A stretch of 64,000 bases of DNA from Blastomyces gilchristii SLH14081 (Eukaryota; Ascomycota; Eurotiomycetes; Onygenales; Ajellomycetaceae), in NCBI RefSeq assembly GCF_000003855.2, contig NW_003101675.1, positions 641,728-705,727 of the forward strand. The letters run 5' to 3'. Each line of letters begins with the position of its first letter. Position 1 is the first letter of the stretch. Below are positions 40,261 to 49,632 of this stretch, one piece after another. Made by a program: the position numbers and the translations under genes. The notes under the pieces are model-generated. The model did not search any database, was not told the DNA's origin, and saw nothing but the letters and a program-made list of their open reading frames with translations.

Positions 40261-40443
40261 TGTGGTTTGGAAGAACATACAACTGTCAGATAATACCGCA
40301 GCTGCTTCTGAACTACTAGTGTATGTGTACAAGTGTAAAGGGGCCATAGCAGCCGCTAATTAAATTAGCATACGAGATTCAATATATAAGAAGCCGGCGT
40401 ACGCCTGTAATCGTACGCTGGCTTAAGCAACCTTTGAATCACA
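40261..40443 (+). repeat. 3' LTR of element Y
   Basis: 183 bp. It differs from the 5' LTR almost only by transitions at CG sites, and the two LTRs have lost different ones. A purine-rich stretch, GAGAGAGGA, precedes it, as expected for the plus-strand primer. Confidence 0.9.
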
Positions 40444-40727
40444 TCTATTTAATATGTCTATCTTTAAGACTGTGTTCTCTTTCTCTTTTCCTTTGTCATG
40501 ATATTGTTAAATGATTTCAAAGTATCAGAAGATGTTAAAACACTGTAATTTATAAACAGTTTTTGTATTCTGAGCTGAAATTTTCTGATTTTGTATATCT
40601 GAAATTGATGAATGTATAATAGTTAACTTTACAGATATAGAAAAAACCCTGAGAACTAAAAGTTCTCAGGTAGATATCATAGTCTCTGACTATATACATC
40701 TATAATTGAAGAATAATAATAATAATA
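40444..40727 (+). mobile_element. LINE-derived tail of the composite retroposon
   Basis: Matches 21680-21963 of LINE copy 2 nearly base for base, with C-to-T changes, and ends GAAG(AAT)n. It is the continuation of 31420-32213 beyond element Y. Confidence 0.85.
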
Positions 40728-41045
40728 ATACAATTCTGACAGTAATCACTTCTCTTTTATTCTTCTGAATAGAGAGCAGACTTCTTTGAATCTGATTTAC
40801 TACTCTTATTTTCTTTCTCATATCTCATCTATTTACATACATGGCATTTGTCTGAGTGTGAAGTTTTTTCTCAATAAGTAGAGTAGTATTAATCAGATGC
40901 TCTTCTACTCACTACTTCTTTATATACTATCTTTTGAGACATTTAGCACCACACTGATATGATAACTATAAATCACTTTGTAAATGAAATTATTATATTC
41001 TGAAGAAGCCTGCACTTCTCACCAGTTTTTAGACATTCTATCAGA

Positions 41046-41211
41046 TGTGATTCAAAGGTCTCTTAAGTCAGTGTATAATTACAGATGTATACTGACTTCT
41101 TATATATATTATCTAAATTAATTAGTGGCCGCTAGAGTTCCTTTACATTTGTAAGCATGTTCAGAAGCAGCCGTGTTATTATCCGGCAGTTATACGTTCT
41201 TCTGAACCACA
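41046..41211 (-). repeat. 5' LTR of element X
   Basis: 166 bp, TGTGATTCAAAGG to TCTGAACCACA, matching 23688-23854 in the same orientation. It retains some CG sites (GCCGTG, ATCCGGC). Confidence 0.85.
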
Positions 41212-42166
41212 TTCTGAAGAGATTATAAATGATTATAATAAGATCTTTAGATTCAGTGTAGTTGTCTGTTTATATAAATATTTAATCTCTTACTACAGGT
41301 CTATAACCTGGTTTTCCCTATTCTTATTAATAATGATAATTATATCAGTAAAGCTCTTCATAGTAAATACTTAATCTGCAGTAAATATTAATTGTTGTTT
41401 GACTTTCATCTCAGTCTGCTACTATGTATACAGGATCTCAATTTTGTTTAGAATTCTTATATATATACAGAGCTTCAATTTCAGTTCAGTAATCTCAGCT
41501 ACTTTTCTTACTACTTTAAGTAAACTTTCTGAGAGGTTCTGCATATCTTCTGATTCAGATAGTAGAGAAGAATGTTTAATTTAACTAGAGAAGATATTCA
41601 TTTCAGTAATTTCTCATCAATTGTATAATGTTTATTATTAGATTATTATATGATTTCTGATTCTGTTTTCTATTATTATTATATAATTTTAATAATAATC
41701 ATCTCTCTTTTTATTCTTCTAGATAGAGAGCAGACTTCTTTGAAACTGATTTATCACTCTTATTCTGTTTCTTACATCTCATCTGTTCATATACATAGTA
41801 TTTATCTGAATATGAAGTTTTTTCTTAATAAGCAGAGCAGTATTGATCAGATGCTCTTTCACTTATCACTTCTTCATATACTATCTTTTAAGATGTTTTA
41901 GAACTACACTCATATGATAACTATGAATTACTTTGTAGACAGAATTATTATATTCTGAAGAAGTCTGCACTTTTCACTAATTTTTAGACATGCTATCAGA
42001 TGTGATTCAAAGATTGCTTAAGTCAGTGTATAATTACAGATGTACATCAGCTTCTTATATATATTATCTAAATTAATTAGTGACTGCTAGAGTCTCTTTT
42101 CATTCATAAGCGTGTTCAGAAGCGGCTGCATTATTATTCAGTAATTGTACGTTCTTCTGAACTATA
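41212..42166 (-). mobile_element. Y-family fragment: gag start, leader and 5' LTR (minus strand)
   Basis: 41212-42000 matches the gag and leader of X (from about 30945 to 31410, and 40741-41045). 42001-42166 is a 5' LTR of the same family. It lacks pol. It may be the other half of W, split by X. If so, W was a short element with gag start and accessory region but no pol, or a deletion product. The plus-strand ORFs at 41399-41584 and 41650-41901 are mirrors of gag and leader. Confidence 0.7.
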
Positions 42167-42168
42167 AA

Positions 42169-42440
42169 TATAGCACACTATATCTAATTAATAGATTATT
42201 CTGCTACACTCCGCTGAGAGTATATACTTCACAGATTGTACTCTGTTAAAAGCTCTGATTCTCAGCTAAAAATCTCTATTAAAGCTCTTATTCTTCTGCT
42301 CTGAAGCTTTATCTTATATATATATAGATATTTACTCTCACTGAGATTCTTACACCTTCTCTTTTTCTTCTTTAATGTTTTCTATTTTATTATATAAGTT
42401 CTATATCTAACACTGATCTTTTCAGAATGAGTCTGTTACA
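42169..42440 (+). repeat. Decayed G1-family LTR
   Basis: TATAGCACACTATATCTAAT matches the LTR start TGTGGCGGGCTGCGCCTGAT with G-to-A and C-to-T changes. It ends GTCTGTTACA. The flanks (ATAAA, TAATA) do not form a clear duplication, so it could be a solo LTR or a recombination remnant. Confidence 0.7.
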
Positions 42441-42473
42441 TAATAATATATTCTGATAATTATTAAAGATTAG
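42441..42473 (+). mobile_element. Y-family fragment V, left of D
   Basis: 33 bases matching Y near 39830-39860. Together with 49146-49632 they form V, into which element D jumped. Confidence 0.6.
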
Positions 42474-42767
42474 TGTGGCGGGCTGCGCCTGATTATTATA
42501 TAGACTATTTCTTTACACTTCATAGCTTTCACTGAAAGCTCCGATTCTCAGTCATTCTCAATCACTGATTCTCAGCTGAAAAACTCACAGAATTTCTATT
42601 CTTCCGCTCTGAAGCTCCACCATGTACATACTATGTATGTGTATAAATATTCACTTCAATCACTGATTCTCACACTTTCTCTTTCTTTTTCTTCTTTAAT
42701 GTTTTTTCACTTTGAAATATAAGACCTATAAATATTATACTGATCTATTCAGCATAAATCTCTTACA
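42474..42767 (+). repeat. 5' LTR of element D
   Basis: 294 bp, TGTGGCGGGCTGCGCC to TCTTACA. The first 30 bases still have CG sites. Confidence 0.9.
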
Positions 42768-43045
42768 CATGAAAAATGTTCATCATCTTCTTATTAGAAA
42801 TGATTATTCATTGAGAAGATATCTGAATGCATAATAACATGTAAGAAATAGAGAAACAATCAAACAGTTAAGTTGATATTGAGTTCTCAGATAGAAGCTT
42901 GCTTATCAGTTGCTCTGACTCTGTAACAAGATCTTACAAAGAGAACAAGATCTTATAAAGAGAATATCAGTGAAAGACTCAAGAGTTCTGACACAGATAT
43001 ATGAGATATTCATACAATTACACACATCTGATAAATAATACAGCT

Positions 43046-44030
43046 ATGTCTACTGATAATATAAGAGAACTCTTGAATATGAGCATAGATGCAGTGTCAC
43101 AGTGACTCTGAGCAATGTTGAAATTACAACAGTAATAGATAGCTGATATGCATGCAACTCAATAACATCAATATAAAGATATTCAATAATTATCTTAATA
43201 AGAAATCACTGTACAGACAATTTCAACACTGACAGAATTAAATATGAATACAATATGAACACTGAAGAAATGCTTAGATACTTCTATATATTTTAATACT
43301 TCTGATCTCACTTTCTACTCATCATAAAGATTGAAAATGCTTGTGAAACTAAGTAGAGATAGAGATGTCATTGATTTACTAATTAATCAAGATTGACATA
43401 TCAATGAATGATTGAAGAATCACATGAAACAGAAGTTTCATTCATGAATAAAAGCATGTGAATCAGCATTGTAAACATCTGATAATATTATCAAATATCT
43501 TGATATTCTGTTCTGAGACACTGTCATGCAACTGAAAGTATTAGATTGATTACAGAGTATCTGACAGAGAAACACTTCTCTCATGATATTAATTTCTGAC
43601 TTCAATTTTAAGATTCTAGAAGCAGGTGATCAATCTTGAAAGAACTGAATGAAGATTAGTATGCTCAAGAAGACATTAACTTTTGAACTCTTACAGATTC
43701 TTGTAAGTGTGAATAAAGACTAGACTTATGAAGATTTCTGTGTACAACTTCAGACATTAAATAATTATCTTATCAAGCTTAAGAGTATATAGAACAGTGA
43801 TAGAAGACATTATATTTCAGTCACTCATACACCTGCGCTGAGAAATAACAATAATGATACAGATGCTATGAACAGAGTAGACTTGAATATCTATATATAA
43901 GCAAGAGTCTCTGCTGTCTGAACAGGCTTCTGAGTTTCTGAAATCACTTCTGAAGAAGTCACTGATTAACATTAATAAGAAGTGAGCATCAACTGTAACT
44001 GATCAGAACACATTGCTTTCAACTGTTAAT
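43046..44030 (+). pseudogene. Gag of element D, broken
   Basis: ATG at 43046 starts MSTDNIRELLNMSIDAVSQ and is soon interrupted by stops. The zinc knuckle near 43985-44026 reads INCN, stop, SEHIAFNC; it keeps the second and third Cys and the His, while the first Cys is lost. Element A keeps the first Cys but has lost the last. Confidence 0.65.
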
Positions 44031-44256
44031 TAGTCTATGTATCTTCTTATTTAAAGAATAAATCAATGTCTGTCTGTATCAATCACATTGCATTGAAGAA
44101 AGATTCAGAAGATAACTATGAGAATACTCTGATAAATCAGAGAAAAGATTAACTTCTATTCAAATTTATAAACAGAAGCTTGAAGAGGTCAGATAATAAT
44201 AATTTGAAGAGAAAATAATAATAAATATAATTCTTATATCTACTATAATCAATAAC

Positions 44257-46795
44257 ATGTATAATATGAAAGTCATGATAGACAGTGATCTATGTTATTA
44301 TACAATAATTAAATCTTCACTTGTAAGATATTACAATCTTCAGTGTATTTGCTTATCAAAACCTCAACTTCTTGCAGAATTTGATGACTCAAAAGACATT
44401 TGTACTCATTACATGATGAAGTTGAACATAGATATCAGAGAATATGAATATAAAGATGTCTATGCATATGAAGTTGATAATCTTGATTATAATCTTATAT
44501 TAGAACTTATCTGACTATCTAAATAAGATATTTTATTGAACACTTGAAACAGAAGCTTAATATTCTCTAATAATTTTCTATTCACAAAGATAACATTCAC
44601 AAGACTATGAATCTGACACAGATCTCTGTCAACACCTATGAAATACTCTGAAAAGAAAGTCACTGAAAAGATCACTGATAGTAGAACTATATAACAATCT
44701 ATTCTATCAGTCTGACTGATATTAAGAAAGCTTTAGAGAAGTTATTCTATATTATAATAATTAATTCTCATATAAAACTCTCTCAATAATATTACAAATA
44801 TCTAGATATCTTTCAATAAGATAATATTATGAATATACCTCTCTTACAAGACTCAGGAGTAGATCATAGTATCAAGTTAGAAAAGAAAAATAATAAGAAC
44901 TCTGTGTTATTATGAGACTCTCTTTATAATATATCTCAAGATAAACTTCTTCTTCTTTGAAAGATACTCAATAAGCTGTTTATTAAGAGATTTATATATA
45001 TTACTCACTCTTTAACTGCAGTCTCTATTCTCTTTGCAAAGAAATCAGATAAAGAACTCTGATTCTGTGTAAACTATCAAGAATTATATAGATTAATCAA
45101 GAAGAACTGCTATTCTTTATATCTTATCAATGAAATTCTAGCTTGTATCAGACAAGCTCAATGATTTATAAAACTAGATATAATTATCATATTTCATGAA
45201 ATTTATATTACTGAAGAAGATGAATAACTTATAGCATTTCAAATATATTATAGTCTCTTTAAATGAATAGTTACATTCTTTGAACTGATTAATATTTTCA
45301 TTATATTTCAGAAGTATATCAACTGAGCACTCTGAAATTTTCTTAATGAATTTATATCTATATATCTAAATAACATTCTCATCTTCACTGATAAGTTCAG
45401 AAAAGAATATCAAGAATATGTGTGAAAAGTATTATAATAATTACAAGAAGCAGAACTACTAATAGATATTAATAAGTATGACTTCAAAATCAAGAGTATT
45501 AAATATCTAAATTTTATCATAGAAGCTGATAAGGAAATTCAAATAAATTCTGAGAAAGTCTCTGTCATTCTTGAATGAGAAGCTTCATATAGTGTGAAAG
45601 ATGTATAAAGCTTTATCAGATTTACTAACTTCTATCAGTAATTTATATAAAACTTCTCAGATATTGTAAGATGACTTACAGAACTCATCAGAAAGAACTC
45701 AGTATTTCAGTTATTAGCAGACACTGAAGCTGTATTTATATAGATAAAGAAGATATTCATCAACATCTCTCTGTTAATGATATTTAATTCTGATTATAAA
45801 ATAGTTATTGAAGCTGACTTCTCTGACTGTATTATAGAGAAAGCTATATTATAATATAATAATAAAGATGTCTTATAATCATACATCTTCATATCTAAGA
45901 AACTAAGTTCTATCAAATACAACTATGAGATCTATGATAAGAAACTTCTTATAATTATACACTGTTTAGAAGAATGAGACTCTGAACTTCAAAGTGTCTC
46001 TGAATTTAAGATAATCACAGATTATAAGAATCTCAAGTACTTTACCACTATCTGTAAACTCACTGAATGATAGATACAATAATCTGAGTTCTTAAGCTGC
46101 TTTTATTTTATAATACACTACCATTTCAGCAGTCAGAACTTAATGACAGATGCTCTCTTATAATAAGTATAAGATATATCTTTCAATGTAACAGATATCT
46201 GTTGAATGAACTGAGCACACTGACTTTTAGATTTGAAGATATTAGTTAATCAAGATGAAACAACTTATGACACTATATATACTTCTCTAATTAGAACATT
46301 CTCTCTTCAAACTGTCACTGACACTGACACTGATACTGATACTGACACTGATATTAATATCTTAACTTCTTCTAAATTTACACTGAATAAATTATGATAT
46401 TTAACAGTTCAAACTAATGAACTTCTTTAAGTGCTTATTAAAGTAGTATGTTAAGAAGTATTCTGATTTGTTTCAGAACTACATATAAGAACTAACATCT
46501 TAGAATACTTAATTAATGATAATAATACTCTACAGTTTCATGAATAATTTTAAGTCTCTCACTCTAAATTCTTATACATTTGAATAATGTAAGAGATGCA
46601 CAATTCATATATAACTGATTACTCAGATTGTGAATAATTATATTAAATAGTCTCTTAAGAGTTCTACTGATCTGAGATATTAAGCAGCATCAGATGTTTC
46701 ATTTAAAACTGTAACTATTATTCTTCTATCATCTTATAAAAGAAGTGTAGAAAAGATCTACTAAAATTACTTAATATCTGTGATAGAATCTGATA
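44257..46795 (+). pseudogene. Pol of element D, first part (protease, RT, RNase H, integrase start)
   Basis: 44257-44514 is an open 85-codon stretch with MIDSD, the aspartic protease active site with Gly changed to Asp. RT is seen in FCVNYQELYRLIKKN near 45065 and YLNNILIFTDK near 45360 (YLDD with the first D changed to N and the second to N). IKYLNFIIEADKEIQ and SFIRFTNFYQQFI follow (45490-45650). RNase H lies near 45780-46070. The integrase begins near 46400 and is cut by the inverted-repeat element at 46796. Confidence 0.7.
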
Positions 46796-47823
46796 TAGAC
46801 TGGCCGCCGGAACCATGAATTTCACATTTGGTCCCATTTGGTCTGGTCCCATACATTTCTTAGCGTGAATCCCGCTGGGACTAGCTATTAAAAAAACATG
46901 TAAAGTGACTAGACTGACCGTGTGACCGTGTCTGAGACCAGGACCAGATTTTTTGATAGTCTCATTATTAATTCAACTGATCCCATTACATGGTTTTAAC
47001 ATTAGATAGTAGTCTTATACTGTCTCAGTGAGACTTACTGTCTACTCTTGTCACATTTTTCAAATGAGATTATGATTTTCACTTCTCAATTTAAATTATT
47101 TTTATTGCTTTAAATGACTTTAAATCTCATTTGAGCATTATCAAAAAGTGTTACTTTTTAAAAAATTAAAAATAGTGTAAAAAAAACCTTAAAATGTCTA
47201 AAAATAGTAACTTTATGCCAAGAATGAGACTAAATGGGATCAAATGAGATCACTTTCTCATTTTTTTCAAGTCATGATTTCATTTTAAGATCTGATATAT
47301 AGTCACTTTACATGTTTTTTTGATAGCCAGTCTCAGCGGCATTCACGCCAAGAAATGTATGAAACCAGACTAAATGAGATCAAATGTGAAATTCATGGTC
47401 CCGGCGGCCAGTCTAAAAGTGACTATATATCAGATCTTAAAATTAAACCATGACTTGTAAAAAATGAGAAAGTGATTTCATTTGGTCCCATTTAGTCTCA
47501 TTCTTGGCATAAAGTTACTATTTTTAGACATTTTAAGGTTTTTTTTAGACTATTTTTAATTTTTTAAAAAGTAACACTTTTTAATAATACTCAAATGAGA
47601 TTTAAAGTCATTTAAAGAAATAACAATAATTTAAATTGAGAAGTGAAAATCATGATCTCATTTGAAAAATGTGACAAGAGTAGACAGTAAGTCTCACTGA
47701 GACAGTATGAGACTACTATCTAATGTTAAAACTGTGTAATGAGATCAGTTGAATTGATAATGAAACTATCAAAAAATCTGGTTCTGATCTCAGACACGGT
47801 CACACAGTCAGTCTAATCTGATA
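46787..47823. mobile_element. 1.0-kb inverted-repeat DNA element (arms T-M-T'-M') with 9-bp target duplication
   Basis: The element is 46796-47814, flanked by AATCTGATA (46787-46795 and 47815-47823). Element A has the empty site near 10730 (reverse). Arm T (46796-46910, from TAGACTGGCCGCCGG) returns inverted at 47300-47415. Arm M (46911-47299) returns inverted at 47416-47814. No ORF of note. A 9-bp duplication suits Mutator-like elements, so a non-autonomous Mutator-like or foldback element is the best guess. Confidence 0.7.
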
Positions 47824-48896
47824 AGATATAGTAATTAACTTCACTATTAATCTCTCTGAGAGTAAGAATTATAAGAATGTTCTGATTATTATAAACTAAT
47901 TGAGTAAAGATATAATATTAAAATCTTGTACTAAAATGAGTACTGAACAAGTCACTGAAGCTTTTCTATAAAGTCTGTTCTATTAAATATATAAATTTCT
48001 GAGATCTATAGTATCAGATCAGAGCTATCAATTCATAAGTACTCTTTAAACAAGAATCTGTCAAGTTCTCAAGATTATATGCTGTTTATCAACTATCTAT
48101 CACTCTGAAACTGATAATATATCAGAATGAATAATTCAGACTGTAAAGAATTATCTTTATAAGTTCTGCAATTATTTATAAGATAATTAATATAATCTTT
48201 CTCTACATGCAGAGATTGCTATCAACAGCTGAGATACTGTTTTAACAGATATAAGTCTGTTCTTTCTTACATATAATTATTATATAAAAGTATTGAATCT
48301 TCTAGAAATCATACATTTCACACTGAATTCTTGCAATTCAATTCAGATTGCTGATAATATAGTAATAAAGCTTTAAAATATCTGTGACTGAGCAGATATC
48401 TCTATGACAACTGTGAAATAAAATCAAGAGAATTAAATCAATATTTAATGAGATCTCACTGAGTAATATAAGATAGAAGACTTAATATAATTAAATCTCA
48501 AGAATATATAGATTATACATTTATCTTATACACTGAATTATTATCATATCAAGTATAAAGTGATAGAAGTTCTAAATAGTCATAACTACTATCTTAACAC
48601 ATTATCAGAAATTTATAATGTCTTTCATATAAGCTTACTTTATCATGCTGTCATTAATTTATTTTCTTCTTAACTGATTTCTGACTAACAGCTATCAGAG
48701 ATTATAGAAGAAGATAATAAACCTGAATAAGAGATTAAAGACATTCTTAATCAGAGACTCTGCAGCTGCAGCTGATAATATTTTATAAAATAACTCAGTT
48801 ATAATTATCTGATCTGAACTTCAAGTTCTCTATTATCTGAGACAGCAGCTCTTGACTGATGAGAACTAAATATAATCAGAGAAGAAATGAGACTAA
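47824..48896 (+). pseudogene. Pol of element D, second part (integrase C-terminus and chromodomain)
   Basis: Continues the integrase after the insertion. Near 48540-48640 it reads YHIKYKVIEVLNS and EIYNVFHISLL, as in element A. Then a decayed chromodomain region (EIKDILNQRL, YNYLI) runs to the LTR at 48897. Stops at Trp and Arg positions. Confidence 0.65.
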
Positions 48897-49145
48897 TGTG
48901 ACAGACTGCATCTAATTATTATATAGACTATTTCTTTACACTCTATAGATTTCACTGAAAAACTCACAGAATTTCTATTCTTTCATCTCAAAGCTTCACT
49001 GTATACACACTGTGTATATCTATAAATATTCACTCTGATCACTGATTCTCACACTTTCTCTTTCTTTTTCTTCTTTAATGTTTTTCACTTTATTATATAA
49101 GATCTATAAATATTATACTGATCTATTCAGCGTAGACCTCTTACA
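48897..49145 (+). repeat. 3' LTR of element D
   Basis: 249 bp, TGTGACAGACTGC to CCTCTTACA, with an internal deletion relative to the 5' LTR. Confidence 0.9.
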
Positions 49146-49632
49146 ATTAGAAAAATAAGTTCTAATTATATTTTATAAAATGTTTCACTTACTATTAATA
49201 AACTGACTGATATAAGTGTTATAATAATATTTGTTTTAAAAATAAGAGATTATTGTCAGAAATGTATATAATATAATAGACAAACTATGAAAAATCATTC
49301 AATAAAAGAGAAGAAGTAAGCATTTTTTATATTGTGCAAGGTCAGGTAATGGCACGGGCCACATTTGCGAGGTCAGCTTACATAACGAGGTCAAGTGGCG
49401 CACTTAGCGAGGTCAAGTTTTCTGTATACACAGTTTTCTGCTTCCTGGTGTGACTGGATTTGATGAGAGATGATGCGGTTTAGAAGAACATTTGACTGCT
49501 GGATAATAGTGCAGCTGCTTCTGAATACACTTACAAATGTAAGCAGCTCTAGCAGCTCCACTAATTATTTTACACATAAGGAGCCAGCGTACGCCCATAA
49601 TCTTACGCTGGCTCAGGCACCTTTGAATCACA
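49146..49632 (+). mobile_element. Y-family remnant V with LTR at the gene-island border
   Basis: 49151-49310 matches the accessory region of Y (about 39857-39995). The stretch 49345-49448 is foreign and holds four copies of a CGAGGTCA-like word. 49450-49473 again matches the sequence before the 3' LTR of Y. The LTR is 49474-49632 (159 bp, internal deletion, many CG sites left). The AT-rich compartment stops here. Confidence 0.75.
49337..49415 (+). repeat. Four spaced copies of (C/G)RAGGTCA
   Basis: CAAGGTCA at 49337 and CGAGGTCA at 49368, 49386 and 49408, with spacing of 31, 18 and 22 bases. All are in the same orientation in a short GC-rich segment inside V. The origin is unknown. Confidence 0.5.

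Larger units (their letters stand above)
32214..40443 (+). mobile_element. Complete Y-family Gypsy element Y (plus strand)
   Basis: 8,230 bp with 183-bp LTRs (32214-32396, 40261-40443) and a 4-bp target duplication TCTA (before 32214 and after 40443). It is inserted in the LINE-derived tail of the composite retroposon, so it is the youngest insertion of this nest. It carries gag, protease, RT, RNase H and integrase with a GPY/F-type end. A 2-kb region with ORFs on the opposite strand follows before the 3' LTR. The body has fewer stops than X; most are TGA at Trp. Confidence 0.9.
31420..40727 (+). mobile_element. Composite retroposon: tRNA-like head, unknown body, LINE tail; split by element Y
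   Basis: The two parts, 31420-32213 and 40444-40727 (about 1.08 kb), are flanked by a 13-bp duplication. The head has an A box (TGGCGTAGTGG, 31427-31437) and a B box (GGTTCGAACTC, 31506-31516), the internal promoter of RNA polymerase III. The last 325 bp or so (from about 32169) match the 3' end of the LINE, including the AAT tail. A SINE that borrows the tail of a partner LINE fits. The 630-bp middle is not recognised, and the total is long for a SINE. Confidence 0.75.
23688..41211 (-). mobile_element. Y-family Gypsy element X (minus strand), split by a nested insertion
   Basis: 3' LTR 23688-23854, 5' LTR 41046-41211. The internal sequence runs 23855-31419 and resumes at 40741. Leaving out the insertion and its duplicated target, the length is about 8.2 kb, the same as Y (8,230 bp), so X is a full-length copy. 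From left to right it has: LTR, antisense accessory region, pol (reverse), gag (reverse), leader, LTR. No clear target duplication is seen (TTAT against TTCT). Confidence 0.85.
42474..49145 (+). mobile_element. Complete Gypsy element D (family G1) with 5-bp target duplication
   Basis: LTRs 42474-42767 and 48897-49145, flanked by ATTAG on both sides (42469-42473, 49146-49150). The order is gag, protease, RT, RNase H, integrase, chromodomain. A 1,019-bp inverted-repeat element sits in the integrase. Without it and its duplicated target, D is about 5.6 kb. The body is heavily decayed, and the two LTRs differ by indels and many transitions, so the insertion is old. Confidence 0.9.
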
